DNA of 7,737 bases from Alkaliphilus sp. (GTDB lineage Bacteria > Bacillota > Clostridia > Peptostreptococcales > Natronincolaceae). Location of the stretch: the NCBI GenBank assembly GCA_023230535.1, contig JALNXC010000044.1, positions 1 through 7,737 on the forward strand, in the 5' to 3' direction. The notes below the pieces were generated by a model that saw only the letters and a program-made list of their open reading frames with translations, ran no database searches and had not been told where the DNA came from. Of the stretch, positions 1 through 7,413 are shown piece by piece (the stretch's first letter is position 1; every line of letters begins with the position of its first letter). Both the position numbers and the translations under genes were made by a program.

Positions 1-2025
1 GATCGATATTTTCATCTCGGATAATACTGTCGTCACATCGGATAAGAGCCCCTTACGATCTACGGCCTTAATCTGCACTCCCACTTGAAAATCCGTAGGT
101 TTTTCTACATCCCATTCTACTTCTACCCACCGCTCCTTGGCATCTTCTGTATTTGCTAAATTCAAACAATCCTTGCGATGAATTGAAACCCCCCGCCCCC
201 TGGTTATATATCCCATAATATCATCCCCGGGAACAGGGTTACAACATTTAGCAAATCGAACCATTATATTGTCTATTCCCTTAACTCTGACACCTTGGCC
301 GGGGCCTTCTTTCTTTTTCTTGACGATCTCTTTCGGTATATGCTCCTTTGGTTTTTCCACACCGTCCCGAATCATTTCTTTGCGGGCAACTTCTTTAATT
401 TTCGGCATCACTTGGGTCAATGCTATTCCCCCATAGCCGATTGCAGCATATAGATCCTCCATACCGGAAAAACCCAGCCTTTTTGCCATACCGCCCAATA
501 ATTTGTGAAGGGATGATTGAGAAATACTAAGTGATAATCTCTTTACTTCTTTATCTATTATCTCTTGGCCTTTATCGATATTTTCTTCCCTGCGCTCCTT
601 TTTAAACCATTGCCTGATCTTCGTCCTGGCTTGAGAACTTTTAACAATGTTTAACCAATCTCTGCTCGGGCCCGTACTGCTTGATGAAGTTAAAATTCGA
701 ACTATATCGCTGTTTTGCAACTCATAATCCAGCGGTACTATTCGCCCGTTTACTTTCGCACCTACGCATGTATTCCCAACGCCGGAGTGAATTTTATAGG
801 CAAAGTCAACAGGAGTAGACCCTGCAGGTAAATTCATGACCTCTCCTTTTGGAGTAAATACGAATACTTCATTTGTGAATAAATCTATTTTCAAAGACTC
901 CATAAATTCCTTCGGGTCTTTGACTTCTTTTTCCCACTCTATCATCTGCCTCAACCATGCCAATTTTTCATCGGCCTGCTGATCTACGTCTTGGGCCTTG
1001 CCTTCTTTGTATTTCCAATGTGCGGCAATACCGTATTCGGCAATTTTATGCATCTCCCGGGTTCTGATCTGAATTTCAAAAAGATCCCCTTCGGGTCCAA
1101 TCACTGTGGTATGCAAAGATTGATACATATTAGGTTTAGGCATCGCCACATAATCTTTAAAACGCCCGGGTATGGGTTTCCATATTGTATGCACCACACC
1201 TAATGCCCCATAACAATCCTTTACGTTTTCCACCAGAATTCTGACAGCCATAAAATCAAAAATTTCCTCGAATGATTTATTCTGATCCTTCATCTTTTTA
1301 TATATGCTATAGAAATGTTTCGGCCTGCCGGTTATCTCATTTTCAATATTGTGCTCACCTAATCTTACTTTCAAATTTTCTATTATATTATTTATAAATT
1401 CTTCTCTATCCTGCCTCTTCTTGGCCACCTTATCTACCAGATCGTAATAACCGTCCGGATCGATATATCTCAAACACAAATCTTCCAATTCCCATTTAAT
1501 CTTTGAAATACCTAATCTATCGGCAATCGGCACATATATTTCCAGGGTTTCGGTAGCCTTTTCCTTTTGTTTTTCTCCATTATGATATCTGAGGGTTCTC
1601 ATATTATGGAGACGGTCGGCCAACTTGATCAGAATAACCCTTATATCCTTCGCCATAGCCAATATCATTTTTCTGAGGTTTTCGGCCTGCCTTTCCTCTT
1701 TAGAGCTAAAATTTAAGCGCGTTATTTTGGTTACTCCCTCCACTAAATCGGCTACTTCCTCTCCAAATTCCGATTTGAGCTTATCGTATCCATAATCCGT
1801 ATCCTCTATGACATCATGAAGCAATCCGGCGGCTATAGTGCTGCTGTCCAATCTCAGCTCTATTAAAATCCTAGCTACCTCCACAGGATGAACGAAATAA
1901 CTTTCCCCCGATTTTCTGTACTGATCATGATGCGCATTCTCCGCAAAGCTATAAGCCTTGACAATGAGCTCCACATCACAATATGGGGTAAATTCTTCGA
2001 TTTTACTTATTAAGTTTTCCAACAT
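1..2025 (-). CDS. rel: Bifunctional (p)ppGpp synthetase/hydrolase, RelA/SpoT family (3' end cut by window edge)
   Basis: Makes the alarmone (p)ppGpp by transferring pyrophosphate from ATP to GTP/GDP and also hydrolyses it; it acts in the cytoplasm on ribosomes during the stringent response. The frame is open for 675 codons from the ATG at 2025 to base 1. Domains in order: an HD hydrolase (about residues 25-155) with R37, H46, H70-D71, E74-D75 and D137/N141 all present; a synthetase (about 230-340) with D257, the RFKDY segment at 288-292, Y301 in the YQSLHT loop and E317; a TGS domain (about 386-446, KIHSG at 411-415); a helical domain; a Cys-containing zinc-finger-type domain (C594-C595, H616, C620); and the first part of an ACT domain (from about 646). 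The RxKD form of the synthetase motif plus an intact HD site indicates a bifunctional Rel rather than a synthetase-only RelA. Full-length relatives have roughly 720-740 residues, so about 50-60 are missing beyond the window edge. Nothing suggests a broken gene. It follows apt by 58 bp, as in many Firmicutes. Confidence 0.96.
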   Translation of the reverse strand, partial: MLENLISKIEEFTPYCDVELIVKAYSFAENAHHDQYRKSGESYFVHPVEVARILIELRLDSSTIAAGLLHDVIEDTDYGYDKLKSEFGEEVADLVEGVTKITRLNFSSKEERQAENLRKMILAMAKDIRVILIKLADRLHNMRTLRYHNGEKQKEKATETLEIYVPIADRLGISKIKWELEDLCLRYIDPDGYYDLVDKVAKKRQDREEFINNIIENLKVRLGEHNIENEITGRPKHFYSIYKKMKDQNKSFEEIFDFMAVRILVENVKDCYGALGVVHTIWKPIPGRFKDYVAMPKPNMYQSLHTTVIGPEGDLFEIQIRTREMHKIAEYGIAAHWKYKEGKAQDVDQQADEKLAWLRQMIEWEKEVKDPKEFMESLKIDLFTNEVFVFTPKGEVMNLPAGSTPVDFAYKIHSGVGNTCVGAKVNGRIVPLDYELQNSDIVRILTSSSSTGPSRDWLNIVKSSQARTKIRQWFKKERREENIDKGQEIIDKEVKRLSLSISQSSLHKLLGGMAKRLGFSGMEDLYAAIGYGGIALTQVMPKIKEVARKEMIRDGVEKPKEHIPKEIVKKKKEGPGQGVRVKGIDNIMVRFAKCCNPVPGDDIMGYITRGRGVSIHRKDCLNLANTEDAKERWVEVEWDVEKPTDFQVGVQIKAVDRKGLLSDVTTVLSEMKISI

Positions 2026-2083
2026 AATATAAAATCACCCTCTTTAAGCAGCTCATACTCCGATTAGCCGACTTAGTGTATTT
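2026..2083. other. Short apt-rel intergenic gap without visible terminator
   Basis: The gap holds the rel ribosome binding site. I see neither a stem followed by a T run nor a convincing promoter; the best -10-like hexamer (TACACT) has only a poor -35 partner. This favours rel being transcribed together with apt, although a weak or regulated promoter, for example inside apt, cannot be excluded. Confidence 0.55.
2034..2043 (-). promoter_or_regulatory. Ribosome binding site of rel
   Basis: On the minus strand the sequence AGAGGGTGAT lies upstream of the ATG at 2025, with 8 nt between its end and the start codon. It is the only good Shine-Dalgarno match in the apt-rel gap. It supports the ATG at 2025 as the rel start, which also fits the usual N-terminus of the family. 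Confidence 0.75.
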
Positions 2084-2605
2084 TTATTCATCATGATATT
2101 GAATCAATGATTCCACCTTATAACCCTCTAATACATCTTTTCCATCAAGATAACTGAGTTCTATTATAAAATTAATCGTTACAACCTCACCGCCAAGCTC
2201 CTCAATCAGTTTTGCGGAAGCCAGCACTGTCCCGCCCGTAGCCAACAAATCATCTATTAAAGCAACTCTCTGCCCGGGCTTGATTGCATCCCTATGTATC
2301 TCTAATAAATCCGTACCGTATTCAAGTTCATATTCGCAGCTGATCGTTTCCGCCGGCAATTTACCGGGTTTTCTTATGGGTACAAATCCGATGCCCAAAT
2401 TATACGCGACAGGCGTACCTATCAAAAATCCCCTGGCCTCCGGTGCCGCTATTATATCTATATTTAAATCTCTCAACCAGTCGGACAATCTGTCTATCAG
2501 ATACTTAAAAACTTTACCGTCCTTTAAAAGAGTTGTAATATCTTTAAAACTTACACCTTTTTTAGGAAAATCGGCAATCTCTCTTATTTTACTTTTCAAA
2601 TCCAT
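2084..2605 (-). CDS. apt: Adenine phosphoribosyltransferase
   Basis: Cytoplasmic purine salvage enzyme that converts adenine plus PRPP to AMP and pyrophosphate. The 173-residue length matches the family (about 170). The type I phosphoribosyltransferase PRPP motif is complete (VALIDDLLATGGT, residues 114-126, with the acidic pair D118-D119). The APEARGF segment (54-60) and the flexible RKPGKLP loop (78-84) are typical of Apt. An in-frame TTG at 2608 lies one codon upstream. I chose the ATG at 2605 because it is 8 nt from an AGGGGG ribosome binding site, while the TTG is only 5 nt away. The start lies inside the end of recJ (17-bp overlap including the recJ stop), so translation of the two is probably coupled. 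The order recJ-apt-rel is conserved in Firmicutes. No key residue is missing. Confidence 0.97.
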   Translation of the reverse strand: MDLKSKIREIADFPKKGVSFKDITTLLKDGKVFKYLIDRLSDWLRDLNIDIIAAPEARGFLIGTPVAYNLGIGFVPIRKPGKLPAETISCEYELEYGTDLLEIHRDAIKPGQRVALIDDLLATGGTVLASAKLIEELGGEVVTINFIIELSYLDGKDVLEGYKVESLIQYHDE

Positions 2606-5144
2606 CAAATTTTCCCCCTGTCACAAATTGTAACCAAGTATTTTTAAAATCGTTGTGCCGCTGTTTTTTCCGTTCAAGATATTGCACAAACTTTAACTTG
2701 TTTAAATCGACTCTGCAAATAGGTTCTATCATACTTACATTATATATATTATTTTTAAGCTTGTAAGTCAACAGATTTCCCTCGGAAAATACGGCCAAAG
2801 AATTATCTAACATCTTTTCATTTATTTTTAGGCCGTATTTTTGTTCAATGCCTTTATACAATTCTTTAAATGTAAATGTAACTTCATGAGAATTATTACC
2901 CTTGAGATATTTGTATATGACTATCAATTGATCCCTGGAAGGTATTATATTTTCCAAAACAAAAATATTAGACTTCTCATCGCCATTGTTGTATAAAAAA
3001 ATAGTAACTTCATTATTGCTTTTGTTTACAAAGGTTATCAGCTGTTCTGCGAAATAAAACATATCATAAAGAATAATACTATTATATCTTTTATAATCTA
3101 TTTTATCAACAATGGGGTTGATAACAACATCAATTTCACGCTCTTCCATGCCACTTTCCGGTTCGTTATAATTGATCGATATTTTTACTTTCCCGGAATT
3201 TTCTCTATATTCTAATAAAGATAATAATTTATACGCTTGTTTTAAGGTGTTCACAAGTATAAGAAGTGAATTGCCCGCACTTGCTGTTTCGATTTTACTT
3301 TTTACTAATTTACTTTTACAACCTTTAAATATCTTAAATACGCTATTAGCGGTTGCATTGTTTTTTTCGCAACAATCTGTACTCATAGAAAAATTTTTAT
3401 AATAATCCTTTAATATCGGATGAACCCTATGATTTAAACTTTCGGTGATTTTAATATCTTTTATATTGAACTGTATATTTCGATTCCCATTATATATATT
3501 ATATTCGGGAACAAAAATAAGGTCGACCTTATCATCCCCGTCTATTAATTTTTGAAAACCTCCCAATCCAAAACCTATACAGTCAATATGATAGTTACCT
3601 GACTGTAATTTGAACTTCAGATGTTTTCCATCGGAACCAACTTCTCTCATATTTACGGGAAATAAGGACCGGGTGACAAATTTAGGTGACGGATTAGCCA
3701 TGCCGAAAGGTTCTAACCGTTCAAGTTCATTTATAAGCCGCCCATCGACACTTTCAATTTGTAATATATCATCATACGCGATTTTAGGAATTAAATCTTC
3801 CTCTGTCAATATTTCCTCGGCAATTATATTGATCTGCTCACGAAAAATTTCTAAATTATCCACACCGATAGATAATCCCGCAGCCTGGTGATGCCCTCCG
3901 AACTTTAGAAATAGGTCCCCGCATCTATCCATGGATTCAAATAGATTGAACTCCGAAATACTCCTGGCGGAACCTTTTGCCGTATCATCTTCTATCCCTA
4001 AAATAATTGTCGGCTTATAGTATCTCTCCACTATACGCGAAGCGACAATTCCAATCACTCCCGTATGCCAATTTTTATTATAGACTACCAAAACCTTTTC
4101 ATCCGCATATTTAGGATCATTTTCAATGATATCTATCGCTTCGTTAAAAATATCTTTTTCAATCTGTTGGCGATATTTGTTCTCCTCATTTAATGATTCG
4201 GACAATTTAACAGCCTCATCAGCATCGGCGGTAGTGAGCAATTCAACACCTGTATGAGCGACACCGATTCTGCCTGCGGCATTGATCCTTGGTGCAATAC
4301 CGAAAGCTATATGTCCCGTGTTTAATTCCCTATCTGAGAGTCCACTGATATGTAATAGTGCCCGTATTCCCAAATTTTTACTTTGAGTTATACAATCTAA
4401 CCCGTTTTTCACTATTATTCTATTCTCATCCATTAGAGGAACTACATCAGCCACCGTAGCTATAGCGGTAATATCCAAATATTCGTATATAGATTTTTTA
4501 AAAACTTCCTCAGGGGTTAGAGCCTGTATCAGTTTCAAAGCCAAGCCGCAGCCGCAGAGCCCGTCAAAGGGATAGGTACAATCTCCTTGCATAGGATTGA
4601 TGATCGCATAAGCGTCAGGCAAATTGTTTTGACATTCATGATGGTCGGTTATAATGATATCTATACCCAAATTATTGGCAAAATCTACTCCGGCTACCGA
4701 CGAAATGCCGCAATCCACCGTAATAATAAGCTTTGTACCGTTATTAGCTATTTCTTCGATGGCTCCGTTGTTTAATCCATATCCTTCCTCCACCCTGTCG
4801 GGTATATAAAAATCGACAGGGTAATCTATGGAATTAAAATATTTGAGCATGATAGATATGCTTGCGACGCCGTCTACATCGTAATCTCCGTATATACATA
4901 TTTTTTCCTTATTTTCTATCGCTTTTTTAACCCTATCAACAACTTTATCCATATCTTTAAGAAGAAATGGATCGTATAGTTGTTCTATGTCTGGATATAA
5001 AAATTTTTTGGCATCTTCGTAACTTTCTACTTTTCTGTTCAATAAAACTTTTGCAACCGGCCTTGTGATACCTAAACAATTCATCAATTCTGCAATTTTT
5101 GTATCATCCAATCTATTGTATGTCCAATATCTTTTTTGCATCAT
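2589..5144 (-). CDS. recJ: Single-stranded-DNA-specific 5'-3' exonuclease RecJ
   Basis: Degrades single-stranded DNA 5' to 3' in recombination repair and mismatch/base excision repair, using divalent metal ions. It has 851 residues, at the long end for Firmicutes RecJ (B. subtilis about 786). The DHH phosphoesterase core carries DYDVDG (87-92), VDCG (143-146), TDHH (166-169) and PRINAAGR (285-292). The DHHA1 part carries WHTGVIGIVASR (359-370) and GGHHQAAG (416-423). An OB-fold-like segment follows (about 455-565). Residues from about 575 to the end resemble the C-terminal domain seen in Firmicutes RecJ (ssDNA-exonuclease C-terminal family), without a recognisable Walker A motif; this assignment is weaker. 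The gene begins with tandem ATG codons (5144 and 5141); the first is 8 nt from a GGGTGA in the secF end, so it is preferred slightly. It starts 3 bp after the secF stop and overlaps apt by 17 bp. The catalytic metal ligands all appear intact. Confidence 0.96.
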   Translation of the reverse strand: MMQKRYWTYNRLDDTKIAELMNCLGITRPVAKVLLNRKVESYEDAKKFLYPDIEQLYDPFLLKDMDKVVDRVKKAIENKEKICIYGDYDVDGVASISIMLKYFNSIDYPVDFYIPDRVEEGYGLNNGAIEEIANNGTKLIITVDCGISSVAGVDFANNLGIDIIITDHHECQNNLPDAYAIINPMQGDCTYPFDGLCGCGLALKLIQALTPEEVFKKSIYEYLDITAIATVADVVPLMDENRIIVKNGLDCITQSKNLGIRALLHISGLSDRELNTGHIAFGIAPRINAAGRIGVAHTGVELLTTADADEAVKLSESLNEENKYRQQIEKDIFNEAIDIIENDPKYADEKVLVVYNKNWHTGVIGIVASRIVERYYKPTIILGIEDDTAKGSARSISEFNLFESMDRCGDLFLKFGGHHQAAGLSIGVDNLEIFREQINIIAEEILTEEDLIPKIAYDDILQIESVDGRLINELERLEPFGMANPSPKFVTRSLFPVNMREVGSDGKHLKFKLQSGNYHIDCIGFGLGGFQKLIDGDDKVDLIFVPEYNIYNGNRNIQFNIKDIKITESLNHRVHPILKDYYKNFSMSTDCCEKNNATANSVFKIFKGCKSKLVKSKIETASAGNSLLILVNTLKQAYKLLSLLEYRENSGKVKISINYNEPESGMEEREIDVVINPIVDKIDYKRYNSIILYDMFYFAEQLITFVNKSNNEVTIFLYNNGDEKSNIFVLENIIPSRDQLIVIYKYLKGNNSHEVTFTFKELYKGIEQKYGLKINEKMLDNSLAVFSEGNLLTYKLKNNIYNVSMIEPICRVDLNKLKFVQYLERKKQRHNDFKNTWLQFVTGGKFDGFEK
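2614..2619 (-). promoter_or_regulatory. Ribosome binding site of apt, inside recJ
   Basis: AGGGGG on the minus strand sits within the last codons of recJ, 8 nt before the apt ATG at 2605. It favours that ATG over the adjacent upstream TTG at 2608 and suggests that ribosomes finishing recJ help start apt. Confidence 0.7.
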
Positions 5145-5147
5145 TAT

Positions 5148-6026
5148 TTATTTCACCCGAGCCTTTTTGCCTTTTTGTCTCTGTTTAACCATAACCCATA
5201 GGGGGCTGGCTATAAATATGGAAGAATAAGTTCCCGCTAAAACCCCTACTATCAATGGCAGGGCGAATTCCCTGATCTGTTCTACTCCCAAAATATATAG
5301 GGCTATTAGAGTAACGAGCGTGGTCAACGAAGTATTTATAGAACGGGTAAATGATTGTGCAATGCTTTCATTGGCTATTTTTTCATAATCGATCTTCTTG
5401 GTAAATTTAAAATTTTCTCTGATTCTATCAAATATGACAATTGTATCGTTTATAGAATAACCTAAAATAGTTAAAACTGCAGCTACAAAAGGACTGTTGA
5501 TGGGCACTTGAAGGATTGAATACATGGCCAACACAATGAGGATATCATGAGACAGTGCCATGATAGCCGATATAGCAAAGCTGAATTCGAATCTGAAGGT
5601 GATATAAGCCAACATGCCTATGACAGAAAGCACAATTGCAAGCAATGCCCTGCTCTTGATTTCTTTTCCCACGGAGGGGCCGAATTGATCCGCTCTCAAA
5701 AGATCCTCTTCATCCAAATCATATTTTGTCTGAAATTCCCCAAATATTTCCTTACGTTCCTCGTTGTTAAAATCCTCATTCATTCTTATCTGAACCGTTG
5801 CCTTGTCGGTTCCCAACATGCTTATATTTGCACTTTTATCATATTTATCGGTGATCTCCCTTATCTCTTTTGCAGGTATATATTTATGCAGCTCAATCTC
5901 CATCAAGGTTCCACCGGTAAAATCTATTCCTACATTGACACCCCTTATAAGCCCCAATACCAGGCCTATTATAAGAATCATCCCGGAAATAGAAAACCAT
6001 ATTTTTCGTTTCTGTACAATATTCAT
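5148..6026 (-). CDS. secF: Protein translocase subunit SecF
   Basis: Membrane partner of SecD. The SecDF complex associates with SecYEG and uses the proton motive force to help preproteins complete export. At 292 residues it has the usual length for a stand-alone SecF. It has a first transmembrane helix (about 10-30), the conserved GIDFTGG motif (33-39), an extracytoplasmic P1-like region (about 40-120), and a five-helix membrane block (about 128-280) containing LGYSINDTIVIFDRIREN (188-205) and the SINTSLTTLVTL segment (229-240). The tail is basic (KQRQKGKKARVK), as expected on the cytoplasmic face. A strong AGGAGGG is placed 7 nt before the ATG and overlaps the secD stop. It lies 12 bp after secD and 3 bp before recJ. 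Separate SecD and SecF fits Clostridia; Bacillus has one fused protein. No defect is visible. Confidence 0.97.
   Translation of the reverse strand: MNIVQKRKIWFSISGMILIIGLVLGLIRGVNVGIDFTGGTLMEIELHKYIPAKEIREITDKYDKSANISMLGTDKATVQIRMNEDFNNEERKEIFGEFQTKYDLDEEDLLRADQFGPSVGKEIKSRALLAIVLSVIGMLAYITFRFEFSFAISAIMALSHDILIVLAMYSILQVPINSPFVAAVLTILGYSINDTIVIFDRIRENFKFTKKIDYEKIANESIAQSFTRSINTSLTTLVTLIALYILGVEQIREFALPLIVGVLAGTYSSIFIASPLWVMVKQRQKGKKARVK
5153..5158 (-). promoter_or_regulatory. Weak ribosome binding site of recJ, inside secF
   Basis: GGGTGA on the minus strand lies within the final codons of secF, 8 nt before the first of two tandem recJ ATG codons (5144) and 11 nt before the second (5141). 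It is a modest match, consistent with recJ relying partly on coupling to secF translation. Confidence 0.5.
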
Positions 6027-6033
6027 AAGTATT

Positions 6034-6040
6034 CCCTCCT
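6034..6040 (-). promoter_or_regulatory. Ribosome binding site of secF overlapping the secD stop codon
   Basis: AGGAGGG on the minus strand is a near-perfect Shine-Dalgarno sequence 7 nt before the secF ATG. Its first two bases are the last two bases of the secD TAG stop, so termination on secD and initiation on secF happen at almost the same spot. This fits balanced synthesis of the two subunits. Confidence 0.85.
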
Positions 6041-7292
6041 AGACCCCATAAAGTTTAGTGCCCTTGGTTAAATTCATCCCAACCAATAATTTCAGCAGGA
6101 ATTTTGTGACTATAATAGCCGTAAACATACTTGCAACAATACCGACAATCAACATAACCGCAAATCCTCTGATAGGGCCCGTACCAAGTTGATATAATAT
6201 AATTCCCGAAATGAGGGTAGTGATGTTCGAGTCTATAATAGATGTGAAAGCCCGCTTGAATCCGGAATCTATAGAGGCTCTGACCGTCTTACCAAGTTGA
6301 ATTTCTTCCTTCATTCTCTCAAATATAATAACATTGGCATCCACCGCCATACCGGCAGAAAGAATTAAAGCGGCAATTCCCGGTAATGTAAATGTCGCTT
6401 TTAATGCCATCATAATGCCCATCACGATCAAGATATATATTGTTAATGCAATGCTTGCAACCACACCGGGTATTCTGTAAAAAATAATCATAAAAAGAAA
6501 TATGAACACAATCCCTATTTTGGCTGCCTGTAAGCTTCTGTGTAATGCATTTTCCCCCAAAGTAGCCGTAATTGTCGATGTCTGAATCTCTTCCAATTCC
6601 ACAGGCAGGGCACCGGCTCTGATCAACGCTGCCAGGTTAGATGCCGTCTCTATGGTAAAATTACCTGTAATAGATGCTTGCCCATCCGGTATCTTAGTGC
6701 TGACTTCCGGATATGAAATGACATCCTCATCCAATATTATATAAATTATCCGATCCTCTCTATTTGGCATATTTACTAACCTGCCGGTTGCTTCCGCAAA
6801 CTTTTGAGCCCCTTCTTTGTCAAACTGTAAACTTACCTGGGGGGCATTACCCTGTCCAAATCCCGCTTGAGCTTTTAATACATTTGCTCCAGTAATTACA
6901 ACCTCGCCGTCCGCAGTAACAAATTGCAACTGTGCCGTTTTACCGATCATATTTATGGCTTCTTGAGCATTTTTTACCCCCGGCAGCTCAACACGGATCC
7001 TTTTTCCGCCTTCTCTGGTAATCGACGGTTCCGTGAGTCCCATACTGTCCACACGCTTACTAAAAACTCCTATGACCTGTTCCATCAGCTGATCCAATTC
7101 TCCGCCGGTCTTATCCGTTTGCGCTTCATATACGACATAAACCCCGCCTTTTAAATCAAGGCCTTGGCGGACCGATTCTTTTATAGGTTTTATTTTATAA
7201 CTTCCTATCTTTAATCCGTTAAAAGCTGTAAATATGGATAATCCTAAAATAACAATGATGACTAAAAATATAACGATATTTCTCGCTCTCAT
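6039..7292 (-). CDS. secD: Protein translocase subunit SecD
   Basis: Membrane component that forms SecDF with SecF and promotes late steps of protein export using proton flow. From the chosen start it has 417 residues, usual for Clostridia and much shorter than E. coli SecD (about 615), mainly because the extracytoplasmic P1 region is smaller. It shows a first transmembrane helix (about 5-24), GLDLKGG (44-50), a P1 region (about 51-250), then five helices, with AGMAVDANVIIFERMKEE (313-330) and the SNITTLISGIIL segment (355-366). The aspartate in the DAN segment (D318) matches the residue implicated in proton conduction in the family. An in-frame ATG at 7310 would add MDWRDS, but no ribosome binding site precedes it. 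The ATG at 7292 has GGAGGG 5 nt upstream and gives a normal signal-anchor N-terminus (MRARNIVIFLV), so I chose 7292. It is first in the secD-secF-recJ-apt run and has its own promoter. Confidence 0.95.
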   Translation of the reverse strand: MRARNIVIFLVIIVILGLSIFTAFNGLKIGSYKIKPIKESVRQGLDLKGGVYVVYEAQTDKTGGELDQLMEQVIGVFSKRVDSMGLTEPSITREGGKRIRVELPGVKNAQEAINMIGKTAQLQFVTADGEVVITGANVLKAQAGFGQGNAPQVSLQFDKEGAQKFAEATGRLVNMPNREDRIIYIILDEDVISYPEVSTKIPDGQASITGNFTIETASNLAALIRAGALPVELEEIQTSTITATLGENALHRSLQAAKIGIVFIFLFMIIFYRIPGVVASIALTIYILIVMGIMMALKATFTLPGIAALILSAGMAVDANVIIFERMKEEIQLGKTVRASIDSGFKRAFTSIIDSNITTLISGIILYQLGTGPIRGFAVMLIVGIVASMFTAIIVTKFLLKLLVGMNLTKGTKLYGV

Positions 7293-7297
7293 ACTAT

Positions 7298-7303
7298 CCC
7301 TCC
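7298..7303 (-). promoter_or_regulatory. Ribosome binding site that decides the secD start
   Basis: GGAGGG on the minus strand lies 5 nt before the ATG at 7292 and inside the short extension that would be coded if translation began at 7310. No such motif precedes 7310, so the downstream ATG is the better start. Confidence 0.8.
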
Positions 7304-7310
7304 AGTCCAT

Positions 7311-7413
7311 TACATACTAAATTTAATTATATACTCAGAATAAATAACCGTCAATAAAGTTGTTCATCCGTAATGTCCGCTTACCGTAGAAAAAATGAAT
7401 AAAATATACTTTT
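7311..7413. other. Intergenic region between the SCIFF maturase and secD (after the operon promoter)
   Basis: This 103-bp AT-rich gap holds the predicted secD promoter and no coding frame of note. After the maturase stop I see no GC-rich hairpin followed by a T run, so some readthrough from the maturase into secD is possible. The only inverted repeat near the stop is short and made of A/T pairs with a bulge. Confidence 0.6.
7326..7354 (-). promoter_or_regulatory. Predicted sigma-A promoter of the secD-secF-recJ-apt(-rel) operon
   Basis: On the minus strand a -35 box TTGACG (7349-7354; five of six consensus bases) is separated by exactly 17 nt from a perfect -10 box TATAAT (7326-7331). Transcription would begin near 7318-7320, giving a leader of about 26-28 nt before the ATG at 7292. 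That is room for the GGAGGG site, whereas the alternative ATG at 7310 would lie only about 8-10 nt from the RNA end. The surrounding sequence is AT-rich, as expected near a promoter. This is a sequence prediction; no start-site data are available here. Confidence 0.82.

Noticed and set aside
991..1203. 70-codon open frame on the plus strand
   Set aside because: Antisense to the synthetase domain of rel, whose catalytic residues are encoded intact on the other strand.
2056..2104. Possible rel promoter (-10-like TACACT with TTCAAT 17 nt upstream)
   Set aside because: The -10 matches four of six and the -35 only three of six consensus bases; this is expected by chance in AT-rich sequence.
2280..2633. 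117-codon open frame on the plus strand
   Set aside because: Antisense to apt and the end of recJ; no convincing ribosome site or recognisable motif.
3310..3380. Cys residues C591, C592 and C609 of RecJ, considered as a zinc or cluster site
   Set aside because: The spacing (CC then 16 residues then C) matches no known metal-binding pattern, and the segment is a variable linker before the C-terminal domain.
5547..6071. 174-codon open frame on the plus strand
   Set aside because: It lies opposite secF, which has complete family motifs. The plus-strand product has no recognisable domain and an unnatural composition rich in His, Tyr and Ser; it is an antisense shadow.
7366..7388. Possible stem with arms like CGGTAA and TTACGG between the maturase and secD
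   Set aside because: Only four pairs (GTAA/TTAC) form before a G-G mismatch, and no T tract follows; too weak to call a terminator or operator.
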